Source of the DNA: Thermotogaceae bacterium
Lineage (GTDB): Bacteria > Thermotogota > Thermotogae > Thermotogales > Thermotogaceae
NCBI GenBank assembly: GCA_027065235.1
Contig: JAMOOR010000330.1
Span: forward strand, 1-64,000
Length of the DNA stretch: 64,000 bases
Direction: 5' to 3'
The translations under genes were made by a program, and so were the position numbers. Below the pieces are notes generated by a model, which worked only from the letters and a program-made list of their open reading frames with translations, made no database searches and was not told the origin of the DNA. Shown piece after piece: positions 1 through 8,212 of the stretch. How positions within the stretch are numbered: position 1 is the first letter of the stretch; every line of letters begins with the position of its first letter.

Positions 1-2
1 AG

Positions 3-308
3 AAAAAGGAACAAGAAAAAGAAGGATTCGCAATCCTGCTTCAACAGAGTGAGGTAGAAGGGACAGGAGATGACCGAAAGGTCCTGAACACAACTAAAAT
101 CAATGTCCCTATATCAAAAGATGAAATCCTCTTCCTTGCGGACCTACTCCAGCATCTTGCTATGGAGCAAAGCTGGTTTACGTCCGTTAGGGAAGAGGTA
201 GAAGAACAAGAGGTAGAAACTGAAACCCCATCTTCCTCCCCAGACGGTTCGGTAGAAGAGGTGGACGACCTGGAAGAAGTAGATGAAGTAGAGGACATAG
301 ACTTCTAA
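3..308 (+). CDS. 5'-truncated acidic-tailed protein
   Basis: Open from the left edge to TAA at 306-308, so only the C-terminal 101 residues are seen. There is a mixed segment (around FAILLQQSEVEG), a short predicted helix (DEILFLADLLQHLAMEQ) and a very acidic tail of Glu/Asp-Val repeats ending EDIDF. Acidic tails of this kind are common in single-stranded DNA binding or other protein-docking proteins, but I do not recognise the family. A shadow frame on the opposite strand was discarded because its serine-rich translation is just the antisense of the acidic tail. Confidence 0.6.
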   Translation, partial: KKEQEKEGFAILLQQSEVEGTGDDRKVLNTTKINVPISKDEILFLADLLQHLAMEQSWFTSVREEVEEQEVETETPSSSPDGSVEEVDDLEEVDEVEDIDF

Positions 309-377
309 GTCGTTTCCGGGTCGTCTGCAAGGGGAGCTTGTCTCCCCCAACTACCGAACCAGACAGAGGAGGAGAAG

Positions 378-431
378 ATGGGAACGTTATTAATACTTTT
401 GCTTCTAATTTTAGGAGCGAGAGTAAACTGA
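378..431 (+). CDS. possible 17-residue hydrophobic peptide
   Basis: ATG at 378 follows a strong purine-rich site (GAGGAGGAGAAG) and a diverged copy of the leader used by neighbouring genes. It encodes MGTLLILLLLILGARVN and stops at 429-431, 29 bases before the next gene. It resembles a single membrane-spanning micropeptide. With only 17 codons it could be chance, although the ribosome site is better than a random one. Confidence 0.25.
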   Translation: MGTLLILLLLILGARVN

Positions 432-460
432 AGAATAAACTAACTTTAGGGAGGGATAAG

Positions 461-829
461 ATGAAAAGCTTAGACGAGAGATTGAAAATTGCAGAAGAGA
501 ACGGAATAAGAATTAAAGCTGTTGTAGGAGGAGATTATTTTAAAGAGCTTCTTCTGGAAAAGTTTGAAAGTGAAAGTGTTGTATATGTACCTAACTTCGG
601 TTTTCTCAGTAAAGACCAAGAGGGAGTTTACTCAGTAATTGTGGACCCAGAGCTTGAAAAACAGATACTTAAAGAGTACTTGATAAAGAAGTATAATGGA
701 AGGAAGGGAGTTTTTGCTGCTTTAGAAATGGTTGTAAAACTTCCACTGATGCTCACAAAGATTGTGATGGAGCAGCAGGAAAAAATAGAAGATGAAGAGG
801 TTCTGAAGGTATACCAAGCAATTAAGTAG
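461..829 (+). CDS. hypothetical protein, 122 aa
   Basis: I chose ATG 461 over an in-frame TTG 123 bases upstream. It follows a leader copy (CTAACTTTAGGGAGGG at 438-453) with normal spacing, and the extra upstream residues look like non-coding translation. The protein is soluble, with a short beta-rich middle (VVYVPNFGFL) and a helical, charged C-terminus (MEQQEKIEDEEVLKVYQ). No family recognised. It is followed by two hairpins, so it is probably its own transcription unit. Confidence 0.75.
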   Translation: MKSLDERLKIAEENGIRIKAVVGGDYFKELLLEKFESESVVYVPNFGFLSKDQEGVYSVIVDPELEKQILKEYLIKKYNGRKGVFAALEMVVKLPLMLTKIVMEQQEKIEDEEVLKVYQAIK

Positions 830-833
830 AACT

Positions 834-857
834 ATGAGGGGGAGTTTCTCCCCTCAT
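834..857 (+). terminator. stem-loop after first accessory gene
   Basis: TGAGGGG and CCCCTCA pair around a short loop 5 bases after the stop codon. There is no clear T-run, so it may be an RNA-stabilising hairpin or a weak terminator. Confidence 0.45.
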
Positions 858-898
858 CCTATATTAACTCAAACTTTACCAAAAAATATGAAACTTAT

Positions 899-920
899 AG
901 CGGGGGTTTAAACCCCCGCT
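899..920 (+). terminator. intrinsic terminator
   Basis: A perfect 22-base palindrome (AGCGGGGG TTTAAA CCCCCGCT) is followed by TTTAGTTTTT. This is a strong intrinsic terminator between the genes ending at 829 and starting at 959, and it could work on both strands. Confidence 0.8.
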
Positions 921-958
921 TTTAGTTTTTATCAAACCAACTTATGGGAGGTAGAAGA

Positions 959-1375
959 ATGAAACTTAGTGAAAGAATTGAAAAACTAATTGAAGAAAGA
1001 GCAAAAAAAGTAGCTAAGAGATGTAACTATTCTGAAACTTGCTGGGAATGGTTGACGGAGGACAAACTTAATCAGTATTACAACTACATTCGTTGCAATG
1101 ATGTAATAGCACCAGTTATTCTTGAGCTGATAGAAGAAGAAATTCTACATCCAACCTGTTACACGTATACTGATGACGAAAGTGTTCAATTCTTCTTCCT
1201 TGCAACTTATGCAACTGTTTTAAGCAATAAGGGAAACAGAAGATTAGAAGTTGTTTTGTTCAGGGACAGAATTCCAATAAAGAAAATCTTTGCAAGTAGA
1301 GAAGACATTATAAAGTTTGTAGAAGACACAGTAAAGGAAATTTTGGAAACTTGGAAGGACTTTAAAAGCGTGTAG
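959..1375 (+). CDS. hypothetical protein, paralogue of the gene at 2255
   Basis: ATG 959 was preferred to the in-frame ATG 944, which lies inside the ribosome site of the leader AAACCAACTTATGGGAGGT (934-952). The 138-residue protein shares a pattern with the product at 2255-2641: a helical start with ER/EE, a WEWL segment, YNYIRC/FNYLRC followed by an IA..I helix, then LEVVLFR and a C-terminal RFVE/KFVE helix. The pair is therefore a duplicated accessory family in the same cassette row. Its function is unknown; size and acidity would suit a small regulator or anti-defence protein, which is only a guess. Confidence 0.8.
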   Translation: MKLSERIEKLIEERAKKVAKRCNYSETCWEWLTEDKLNQYYNYIRCNDVIAPVILELIEEEILHPTCYTYTDDESVQFFFLATYATVLSNKGNRRLEVVLFRDRIPIKKIFASREDIIKFVEDTVKEILETWKDFKSV

Positions 1376-1457
1376 ACTGGGAGCGGGACTTCCATGCTCT
1401 CTAAACTAATCCTTTACGCTTTCCTAAATCCTGAAACCAACTTGTGGGAGGTGAAAG

Positions 1458-1760
1458 ATGCTATCTGAAACCCTTATTGAATCTATTCTTGCTTCCCTCG
1501 GACGGGAAGCAGGAAGGAAAACCAACTCCAATGTCTCCGTCCTTGTAGAAGTGGACGGAGACGAATTTAGGTGTCTCTACCTTATTAATCGTAGAGACAC
1601 CTATGCAGTAGTAAAAAGCTGGGGAAAAGTGGACTTGTTCAAAAGTCCGCAACTTCTCCAGCAATACAAAGAAGAGCTGTTCCAGCAAGTAGAAAAAAAG
1701 CTGGAACAGAAAGAGACGGTAGCTGGATTTGCTACTGTAGTGGAACTGTGTTTAAACTAA
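1458..1760 (+). CDS. hypothetical protein, 100 aa
   Basis: ATG 1458 follows the leader AAACCAACTTGTGGGAGGT (1434-1452). The protein has an N-terminal helix, three predicted beta strands (VSVLVEVDGDEFRCLYLI) and a C-terminal charged helix (QQYKEELFQQVEKKLEQ), like a small alpha/beta accessory protein. No family recognised. It sits in a row of leader-headed single genes with 20-80 base gaps. Confidence 0.75.
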   Translation: MLSETLIESILASLGREAGRKTNSNVSVLVEVDGDEFRCLYLINRRDTYAVVKSWGKVDLFKSPQLLQQYKEELFQQVEKKLEQKETVAGFATVVELCLN

Positions 1761-1781
1761 ACCAACTGGAGGAGGTAGAAG

Positions 1782-2174
1782 ATGGTAGAAACAAGAAAAT
1801 TGGAAGAGATAACAGAAAGGAAAGTAAGAGAAAAAGCTAAAGAATTATTTGAACTTGAGGGAGAGATTGAAGAGTTAGTAGAGGGAATTCTCTCTCCCGA
1901 TAGAGAAGGTTATAGTTGTACTTGGAGTGAGCTTGTCGAAGAGGTTATAAAAGAAGTCGTAGGGGAAGAAGAACTTACGTTCTTCCCACTCGCAGAGTGT
2001 TGGGATTTACTTGTAGTATTAGAAGGAAGAATTGTTTTAGGGATAGCTATTTCTCCAAAAGCTCCCCTCGGATGGTCGGAGCTTATTGAATCTCTTGAAG
2101 AAATAGAAAAACAGGTTAGGAAGCTTCTGGAAATAGAATTTTTGAGAAGAAAAGTAAGGAAGGAACATATCTAA
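1782..2174 (+). CDS. hypothetical acidic protein, 130 aa
   Basis: ATG 1782 follows leader AAACCAACTGGAGGAGGT (1759-1776). The N-terminal 50 residues form a long Glu/Lys/Arg helix (possible coiled coil). A short hydrophobic beta segment (WDLLVVLEGRIVLGIAI) follows, then another charged helix. It ends before a good terminator. No family recognised. Confidence 0.75.
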   Translation: MVETRKLEEITERKVREKAKELFELEGEIEELVEGILSPDREGYSCTWSELVEEVIKEVVGEEELTFFPLAECWDLLVVLEGRIVLGIAISPKAPLGWSELIESLEEIEKQVRKLLEIEFLRRKVRKEHI

Positions 2175-2192
2175 CTTGGTTAGGTAACCGTA

Positions 2193-2220
2193 AGAAGCGG
2201 GAACGAAAGCTCCCGCTTCT
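2193..2220 (+). terminator. intrinsic terminator
   Basis: AGAAGCGGGA (2193-2202) pairs perfectly with TCCCGCTTCT (2211-2220) around an 8-base loop. It follows the gene ending at 2174. Confidence 0.75.
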
Positions 2221-2254
2221 TGTTATGTTTAAACTAACTAACTGGAGGGAAAAG

Positions 2255-2641
2255 ATGAAAAGTGTAGAATGGATTATGAAAAGTATTGAAGAGAGAGCTT
2301 TAGAGGAAAGTGGTTGGGAGTCTCCCGAAGATGCTTGGGAGTGGTTGTGTGAGATGGAACGCGACATAACATTTAACTATCTAAGATGCGAAATTATAGC
2401 TGATAGTATCAAGGAAGCTTTAAAGGACACAGTTACGGATGTTATGGTTCACATTGATGAAGAAGGAGAATACGCTTGGTTTTACTTCTTCGGAAAACTT
2501 AACGACCTTGAGGTCGTTTTGTTCCGTGGATTAATTGACATTAATAGTAGTCTTTTTAACTCTCCCAAGAGTGTAAGAAGGTTTGTAGAAAGAGTAGTAG
2601 AAGTAATTAAACAGACTGAACTTGCAGTAAGCTTGCTTTAA
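2255..2641 (+). CDS. hypothetical protein, paralogue of the gene at 959
   Basis: ATG 2255 follows a leader variant (CTAACTAACTGGAGGGA, 2234-2250); an in-frame ATG at 2225 lacks a ribosome site. The 128-residue product matches the 959 product at EWL, NYLRC, the IAxxI helix, LEVVLFR and the C-terminal RRFVERVVEVI helix. Overall identity is low, so the duplication is old. Function unknown. Confidence 0.8.
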   Translation: MKSVEWIMKSIEERALEESGWESPEDAWEWLCEMERDITFNYLRCEIIADSIKEALKDTVTDVMVHIDEEGEYAWFYFFGKLNDLEVVLFRGLIDINSSLFNSPKSVRRFVERVVEVIKQTELAVSLL

Positions 2642-2650
2642 CCAACCGGT

Positions 2651-2679
2651 GGGAACTAAGGGATTCTCCCTTAGTTCCC
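2651..2679. terminator. bidirectional terminator
   Basis: GGGAACTAAGGG (2651-2662) and CCCTTAGTTCCC (2668-2679) form a 12-pair stem with a 5-base loop between two converging genes. The left side contains an ACCAACCGGTGGGA string resembling a decayed leader copy. Confidence 0.8.
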
Positions 2680-2689
2680 GCTTTCGCTG

Positions 2690-3454
2690 TTATCGTTCAA
2701 TTATTTTAAGTCTTCTTGCATATTCAATCCAGAAGTTATCTCCGTATTTCAATCCTTCAGTCAGACTAATGAAGAATCTGACTACATCTTCTCTCTTGAC
2801 TTCAACCTTCTCCCACTCTGGAGAGTTCAGCTCAAACCATTCGCAAGTCTTAACTCCTTCTGGTATCCAGCTGGTTCCCAAACAGATAGGATAGAAGTGA
2901 GGGTAAATCTGTTCCCCCCAGAAGGAGGAACAAGCTTTGACAATCTCTTCTGCTACTTCTTTGTGTTCTCCTTTGTAAGCTCTCCTCATTAGTTTCATAA
3001 AGAGTCTTATACCTGCTTCGGGAATGCTGTATCTTCCTTTCACTCCTAACCAGAAAAGGATTTCCCCTCCTCCGTAGGTGGAACTCCAGAAGCTGTCCAC
3101 TTCTCCGAAGTGAACGTGTCCTACCTCGTGAACGAGAACAAACTTATCCGGAACTTCTTGTCTGAAAGCTACTTCTTTCGTTTCTATGAAAGCTACTCCT
3201 ACCGTCTTTGAAGCCGGCGGGAGTTTGCGAATCTGTCTTTCCCACTCCTCCTTCGTAATCAGACCGCTGTCAAGAAGTGTATTCCAGAACATTACCTCAT
3301 CTATCACTTCCGGATTTCTGTCTGTTACTGCAAACTCCTCTTTCCAGTCTATGACTTCCGTTTCGGAAGCAGTCTTCAGAAAGTCGGGGTAACGCTTCTG
3401 CAACTTCTCCGTCAGCTTCGGGTAGTAAGCGGTAAAGATGTCAATCGCTTTCAA
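2690..3454 (-). CDS. zincin-like (HExxH) protein, 254 aa
   Basis: The protein contains FVLVHEVGHVHFGE around residues 120-135, an HExxH zinc-protease motif inside a hydrophobic helix. This places it with ImmA/IrrE-like or other M78-type small metallopeptidases by motif only. A plausible third ligand (Glu in the helix after GGGEILFW) cannot be fixed by eye. The start is TTG 3454 with GGGGG 8 bases upstream; no better ATG exists. It is transcribed towards the terminator at 2651 and away from the origin. In mobile elements such proteases often cleave repressors, but no partner repressor is adjacent. Confidence 0.6.
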   Translation of the reverse strand: MKAIDIFTAYYPKLTEKLQKRYPDFLKTASETEVIDWKEEFAVTDRNPEVIDEVMFWNTLLDSGLITKEEWERQIRKLPPASKTVGVAFIETKEVAFRQEVPDKFVLVHEVGHVHFGEVDSFWSSTYGGGEILFWLGVKGRYSIPEAGIRLFMKLMRRAYKGEHKEVAEEIVKACSSFWGEQIYPHFYPICLGTSWIPEGVKTCEWFELNSPEWEKVEVKREDVVRFFISLTEGLKYGDNFWIEYARRLKIIER

Positions 3455-3531
3455 AGTGTCCCCCTAACAGTTGAGTTCGCAAAAGTATACCGCAACCTGC
3501 AAATCTCAAGTGAGCAAAACGACCTCTCCTG

Positions 3532-4132
3532 TGTCCCATTTTCTCAAAATACGCTGTAAAAAAGTGGGACACTATGAAGAATAAGTAACACAATACTTTT
3601 AATATTAGTGTCCCAAGTGTCCCACTTTTATATTTTTATAGTGGGACACTATATAGCTTTTGCTACACAACACTTTCCGATTAGTGTCCCACTTTCTTAC
3701 AGATTCTCCCCAAAAATTTTTTCTTTATTTTTTTCGCATTCCTACCTGAGATAGTGTTAGATATTTCTAATATTGAGACATTATGTAATTAGAGAGACGC
3801 TCAGGTAGTCGTGAGAATTTTTCAAAAAATTTTTCTCTATATATACCTGCTTGTTTCTGTAAAAAAGTGGGACAGTAAAGAGATAAGCGTTGGGAGACAA
3901 TAGTTATCTTCCGTCCCACTTGATTTTTTAAAAGTGGGACACGTGGGACACTGCTTTTTTCAGTCTTCTCAAGCTGTTGTAAATCAAGGAGTTATGGAAG
4001 TAGTTTAGTGTCCCACTTTTTACATATTGCAGGACAATAGCTTTAGAAAATAGAGTTTTGTAAGTTGTTGGTTTTCAAGGGATTGCTACTGTCCCACTTT
4101 TTGGGACACTTTTTGGGACAGTAGTGGGACAG
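3532..4132. other. iteron-type replication origin (candidate)
   Basis: This gene-free stretch carries about 15 copies of an 8-9 base unit, GTGGGACA or its complement TGTCCCAC. Copies start near 3532, 3564, 3608, 3617, 3641, 3684, 3867, 3913, 3934, 3943, 4008, 4090, 4102, 4114 and 4124, in both orientations, several extended to AGTGTCCCACTTTT. Between the clusters lie A/T-rich tracts (3710-3735, 3818-3845) and an inverted repeat. The region abuts the 3' end of a primase-helicase gene. Clustered iterons, A/T-rich DNA and a replication gene are the classic layout of an iteron-controlled plasmid origin. Confidence 0.75.
3742..3808. repeat. inverted repeat inside origin region
   Basis: CTACCTGAG (3742-3750) and CTCAGGTAG (3800-3808) are perfect inverted repeats 49 bases apart, enclosing A/T-rich DNA and flanked by A/T-runs on both sides. 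This iteron-free island could be the melting site or a primase-loading hairpin. Confidence 0.55.
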
Positions 4133-4152
4133 TAGCAGGGGTAGGAGGGAAG

Positions 4153-6840
4153 TTAGAGTTCAATTTCGTCTATTTCTTCCTCTATCCTTGTGCTGATGTT
4201 GAGAGGGTAGAGGTAGAATCTCTTACCGAAGCACAGGACTGTAAGCTTTTCCCTATCTCCTAAAAGCTCAGCTTGTTTAAGTTTCTGAGTAAGGAGTCTC
4301 CTTCCCATTCCGAACTTCTTAGCAAGCTCAGACAGACCGGTAGAGGTAATATAGAGGGAAGAGGAGATAATCTCTGAATTCTCCCTCTCCACTCTGCTGT
4401 AGAGGAGAAAGTCTCTTTTGCTCTCCCTCAAAGTAAGAACAGGTTTCCCGTCCTCTTCCTGTTCTACTAAAAGACCTGTAGGAGCTACTTCCTCTATGAA
4501 CTCTTCCAACCTCTCTTTAAAGCTCTCCTCATCTCCCAGTATATACTCCCTGTATAGCTTTTCGTTAAAGCTACCGATTTCTTCTAAAGCGTCCCAGAGA
4601 ACAGATGTATCTATCCCGTAGAGTTTACCTACTTCTTCCATAACAACGCTTGCTAAAGCTAAAAAGCGTCTTACTTTAGCGTCAAGCTTGTAGCTTTCTG
4701 AAAAGTCTGCGTCCCTTTCCCTGAAACTCCTCTCTATCTCATCCCTGTTCTCCTCAAAGTATCTAATCCAGTCTGCAAGCAGATTTCCGTAATTCTCAGA
4801 GAAAACTGTTAGGAGCTTTCCTAACCTCTCTCCACCAAAAGTCTCTTTCTTTGCGTTGACTACTAAAACTCTCCTGAAGATTCCCTCAAAGTATGCGTCT
4901 CCTGAGTAGGAGAGTATTTCGTCTATTCCCATCTCACTTGAAGTTAGTATCAGTCCTCTGTAAGTAGCAGTAGAACGCAGAGTTAGGTCTATCTTCATTC
5001 TTGTTCTTCCCATTCCTTCTACAAACTTGTAAACAAAGTCTGTAAACTTTTCTGCTCTCCTCTGCGGGTTTTTGTCAAGTTGCTTAACTTCCTCTAAGTG
5101 GATAGGAAAGTCCTTTAAAGAGGATAAAAATCCTTCAAATCCCCCTTCGCTGAAGTTAAAGGACTTTTTCAAAGAGGGAGAACCGAAAAAGCTAACTGCT
5201 CCCTTAACTGCTGTTGTTTTTCCTGTTCCGGTCTCTCCCTGAACAAAAACTACCAAGTTGCAGTCATCTCCAAGTATCGGATAGAGAACGCTTGACGTTA
5301 TGCCGAATATCCACAAAACAGCAGAGTGAGGAAAGTTTAAAATCCACTCCTTTACAGCATCAAGCTCAACCTCTCTCTTTCCTCTCTTCCCTAACTTCTC
5401 CTCTATCTCACTCCCTACCTGCAGAGCTACGTCTGCTGTAAGAGGATGGATGTAGGTAAGCTTATCCCCTACCTTGTTCCACCCCGTCCTGCTTGAGTAG
5501 TAGCTCCTCTTTATCCTGCTCTTGTTCTTCCTTATGAATTTTGTAAAGTAGTTCTGAATCTTCCTGCTTTCGCTTTCTGATACCACAACTTTCCTCTTGT
5601 GCAGGTAGCTTGTAAAGAGCTTTGCAGAAGACGCTACAGAGCTTGATACTTTTATCTCCCTTTCTCCCATAAAGTTTAAGGTAGCTAAGTATCCTCCGTC
5701 TATTTCGTCTATGTTCTCTGCTATTTCGGAGACTACAAAAGCTTCGCAGACGTCCTCACTACCGTAGTAGAGGAGTCCGTCTTTTATGCTGAATCCCTCC
5801 GGTAGCTCAGGGATAAAGTCAATCCCGAAGAGCTTTTTATAGACGTTTAAAAGTTCCCTTTCTGCTTCTCGCTTCAGCTTCTCCTCAAGCTTCTTCCTCT
5901 TCTGCTCTACAAGACCGAAAAACTTTCTCTTTATCTCTCTCTTCCCGACTTTGTAGTGTTTCTTTACTTCCTCTGCTACTGCCGGGGGAAGCTCCCGTAA
6001 GTAGTCTGCTAACCGGTAAAGGAGTCTGTCTAAGGAGAGGGTTTCCCGATACTTCTCAATCGGAGAGACCGCAGTCTCCATCAAGTTTTCTAAGATTTTT
6101 TCCGGAGACTCTCCCTCTCTTTCTTTTGCTGTTAAGTAGTCGTCTATTCCCTTTTCCTCTTCCGGGTTCCAGTTAAGACTCTTAACTGATACTACTCCTT
6201 CAGAGAGCAGGTAAGAGTAAAGACTTATTTCCGCTTCTGCTACGTTCGGATTAAACTTACCGTCTGCATCAAAGCAGATAAAAACTTTCCTGTTTTGAAA
6301 AGTTGCTCCTACTTCTTTGAAGACTTCTCCGTTCCAGTTCCAGACTCCACCGAGTCCCAAAACTGCAAACTTCTGGTAGTCCGTAGAGAGCTTGTCTAAC
6401 TCTTGCTGGAGTTTAGCTGTTTTCTTTTCTCCTTCTGTTATAAAGTAAACAGACTTTGGAGACGATAAAGAAACTTCTGGTAAGAAGTAAACGTGAACAG
6501 TTTTTTCAACGTGAGCAGAAGATGGTTGCAAATACTTCGGTAAGTTTTCTTTATTCTGCTGATAGTAAGCGCTGCTTTCGTTCCATTTCACGACTTTGAC
6601 TCTACCGAAAGCAGGTGTAACGTGGTGGTAAGGAATAACGTATCCGTCTTCTGCTATCCTGCTACCCGTTGCTTTTTCTACAAGCGACCTGTGGACATAG
6701 TGCTTGAAGTTTTCCTCTGTTAACGGAAGCAGATGCATTCTGCAAACTGTTTCTAAACTGAGTCCACTTTTTTCAAGGTCTCTAATAGCTTCTTCAGAAA
6801 ATCCTTGACTCAGAAGCTCTTTGAGACTATAATTGCTCAT
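4153..6840 (-). CDS. plasmid primase-helicase (TOPRIM/DUF3854 + DUF927)
   Basis: The 895-residue protein has two readable parts. Residues about 130-240 resemble a DUF3854/TOPRIM-like primase fold, with TEGEKK at 135-140, FDADG at 190-194 and a GIDDYL end. Residues about 450-760 resemble a DUF927 helicase-type ATPase, with a Walker A P-loop GETGTGKTT at 535-543 and arginine-rich sensor segments (FEGIFRRVLVV). The C-terminus looks like a winged helix (KFGMGRRLLTQKLKQAELLG). Such fusions replicate plasmids and prophages. Its 3' end abuts the iteron field, so it probably initiates there. ATG 6840 has GGGGAGG five bases upstream. A tnpB element begins just upstream and may have displaced its promoter. 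Confidence 0.8.
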   Translation of the reverse strand: MSNYSLKELLSQGFSEEAIRDLEKSGLSLETVCRMHLLPLTEENFKHYVHRSLVEKATGSRIAEDGYVIPYHHVTPAFGRVKVVKWNESSAYYQQNKENLPKYLQPSSAHVEKTVHVYFLPEVSLSSPKSVYFITEGEKKTAKLQQELDKLSTDYQKFAVLGLGGVWNWNGEVFKEVGATFQNRKVFICFDADGKFNPNVAEAEISLYSYLLSEGVVSVKSLNWNPEEEKGIDDYLTAKEREGESPEKILENLMETAVSPIEKYRETLSLDRLLYRLADYLRELPPAVAEEVKKHYKVGKREIKRKFFGLVEQKRKKLEEKLKREAERELLNVYKKLFGIDFIPELPEGFSIKDGLLYYGSEDVCEAFVVSEIAENIDEIDGGYLATLNFMGEREIKVSSSVASSAKLFTSYLHKRKVVVSESESRKIQNYFTKFIRKNKSRIKRSYYSSRTGWNKVGDKLTYIHPLTADVALQVGSEIEEKLGKRGKREVELDAVKEWILNFPHSAVLWIFGITSSVLYPILGDDCNLVVFVQGETGTGKTTAVKGAVSFFGSPSLKKSFNFSEGGFEGFLSSLKDFPIHLEEVKQLDKNPQRRAEKFTDFVYKFVEGMGRTRMKIDLTLRSTATYRGLILTSSEMGIDEILSYSGDAYFEGIFRRVLVVNAKKETFGGERLGKLLTVFSENYGNLLADWIRYFEENRDEIERSFRERDADFSESYKLDAKVRRFLALASVVMEEVGKLYGIDTSVLWDALEEIGSFNEKLYREYILGDEESFKERLEEFIEEVAPTGLLVEQEEDGKPVLTLRESKRDFLLYSRVERENSEIISSSLYITSTGLSELAKKFGMGRRLLTQKLKQAELLGDREKLTVLCFGKRFYLYPLNISTRIEEEIDEIEL

Positions 6841-6925
6841 AGAAACCTCCCCAGCGGTCAGAAACCCTGCTTTTTAAAGCAGGGAGGAGACCGTACTTGA
6901 AATTTTGCAAGTATTGATGTAGTAT

Positions 6926-8119
6926 ATGAATATGAAACTGCAACGGACTATTGAACTTGTTCTTAAACCTACCGAAGAACAGAAACAGATACTCCTTGAA
7001 ACCTTTGAGCAGTATAAGTTTGCTTACAACTACACCTGCAAAATCGGCTGGGAAGCTGAAATTTGGAACGGAGTTGAACTTCACAAGCTTACTTACTGCA
7101 CCGTTAGAAACAAAACCTCTCTTCCTTCCCAGCTCGTAATCTCTGCAAGAGTGGTAGTTACTGAAAGTCTCAAGTCTGCAATTAAGAGAAAAAAGAAAGG
7201 TCTCAAAAGCAGATGTCCAGAGAGCAATAATCCTGCTATTCGCTACGATAAGCGTTCTTATACCGTTTGGCTCAATAGAGGAGAAGTCTCCCTTGCCACC
7301 GTTAGCGGGAGACAGAAGTTTAAGATAAAAGTTCCTGAGTATTTCAAGCAATATTTGGACTGGAAGATTACCTCTGCTAACCTCAAATACGATAAAAGAC
7401 TCAAAAAGTTTTTCCTCAACATAACCGTTGAAAAAGACTTTCCAGATGTAGAACCCATTGACTTTTACGTCGGAGTAGATTTGGGACTCCGAAAACTTGC
7501 AGTAGTTTCTACTCCCGACGGGAAAATTAATAAGTTCTTTGACGGTGGACACATTAGAGCAGTATCTGAAAGGTATTATGCACTTCGCAAGAGGTTGCAG
7601 TCCAAAGACACTCCTTCTGCGAAGAGACATCTCAAAAAACTCTCTCAGAAGGAGAAACGGTTTAGGACTGCTATTAACCACAAGATAGCTAAGGAGATAG
7701 TTAACCTTGTTCCTGCTGGTGGAGTAATTGTCCTTGAAAAACTTAAAGGAATCAGGAAGAGGGTTAAAGCTAATAAGCAGAATAGACGCTGGATACACAG
7801 CTGGAACTTTGCACAGCTCCAGCAGTTTATAGAGTATAAAGCACAAAGCAAGGGAATTAGGGTTGTCTATGTAGATGCACGCTACACCTCTCAAAAGTGT
7901 AGTAGGTGCGGACACATTTCCCGTTCTAACCGAATTGACCAGTCTCACTTCGTTTGTAAGCATTGTGGTTACTCCCTCAACGCTGACCTTAACGCCAGCA
8001 GGAACATAGTTAAGAACTATCTGGCTTCTCTCGCTAAGGGAGAAGCCGGGGCTGGGAGCGGTATATCCCTCCCAGTGGGGCGTCGTCAACCGTCCCAATG
8101 TAGCGGTGCTACCTGTTAG
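6926..8119 (+). CDS. tnpB: TnpB RNA-guided nuclease (IS605 OrfB)
   Basis: A full-length 397-residue TnpB. The N-terminal WED/REC-like part starts MKLQRTIELVLKPTEEQ. The RuvC-like active site is complete: Asp185 in GVDLG, Glu271 in VLEKLKG and Asp354 in DLNASRN. A four-Cys zinc finger sits between the last two (Cys325, 328, 344, 347). TnpB proteins are RNA-guided DNA endonucleases that help the element persist; their guide RNA comes from the 3' end of the gene. ATG 6926 or 6932 could both be used. All catalytic residues are intact, so it is probably active. Confidence 0.92.
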   Translation: MNMKLQRTIELVLKPTEEQKQILLETFEQYKFAYNYTCKIGWEAEIWNGVELHKLTYCTVRNKTSLPSQLVISARVVVTESLKSAIKRKKKGLKSRCPESNNPAIRYDKRSYTVWLNRGEVSLATVSGRQKFKIKVPEYFKQYLDWKITSANLKYDKRLKKFFLNITVEKDFPDVEPIDFYVGVDLGLRKLAVVSTPDGKINKFFDGGHIRAVSERYYALRKRLQSKDTPSAKRHLKKLSQKEKRFRTAINHKIAKEIVNLVPAGGVIVLEKLKGIRKRVKANKQNRRWIHSWNFAQLQQFIEYKAQSKGIRVVYVDARYTSQKCSRCGHISRSNRIDQSHFVCKHCGYSLNADLNASRNIVKNYLASLAKGEAGAGSGISLPVGRRQPSQCSGATC

Positions 8120-8160
8120 CATCAGCTACAAGCCTCCGACTTTAGTCGGGGGTAGTTGAC
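8040..8160 (+). ncRNA. putative TnpB guide RNA (omega/reRNA) scaffold
   Basis: The 3' end of tnpB and the following bases hold consecutive stems: CTGGGAG/CTCCCAG at about 8052-8077 and CCCCCGACTTTAGTCGGGGG-type pairing just before the right end. This is where the guide-RNA scaffold of IS605 elements is encoded, overlapping the nuclease gene. The guide would be the host DNA just beyond the right end. Strand and location are inferred from the family. Confidence 0.55.
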
Positions 8161-8192
8161 AGAAACCTCCGATTCGCTGCTGTTGTTCCTCA

Positions 8193-8211
8193 AAGAGGGG
8201 ATTTCCCCTCT
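8193..8211 (-). terminator. stem-loop after small HTH gene
   Basis: AGAGGGG (8194-8200) and CCCCTCT (8205-8211) pair around ATTT, directly beyond the stop of the leftward gene at 8213. Confidence 0.6.
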
Positions 8212-8212
8212 C

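Larger units (their letters stand above)
6853..8160 (+). mobile_element. IS200/IS605-type element carrying tnpB only
   Basis: The left part has a perfect subterminal hairpin, CCCTGCTTT-TT-AAAGCAGGG (6862-6887 region). The right part ends with CCTCCGACTTTAGTCGGGGG followed by TAGTTGAC, typical of IS605-family right ends. No tnpA (Y1 transposase) is present, so it needs a partner enzyme. The ten bases AGAAACCTCC occur on both outer sides (6841-6850 and 8161-8170). IS605 elements do not duplicate targets, so exact ends remain uncertain by about 10 bases. Confidence 0.8.

Noticed and set aside
3532-4132. CRISPR array
   Set aside because: Units are 8-9 bases, in both orientations and unevenly spaced; no 24-37 base repeats or regular spacers, and no cas1/cas2 nearby despite the Cas4-like nuclease.
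6827-8122. 431-residue open frame opposite tnpB
   Set aside because: It is the antisense of a complete TnpB with all catalytic motifs, has no ribosome site and low-quality composition.
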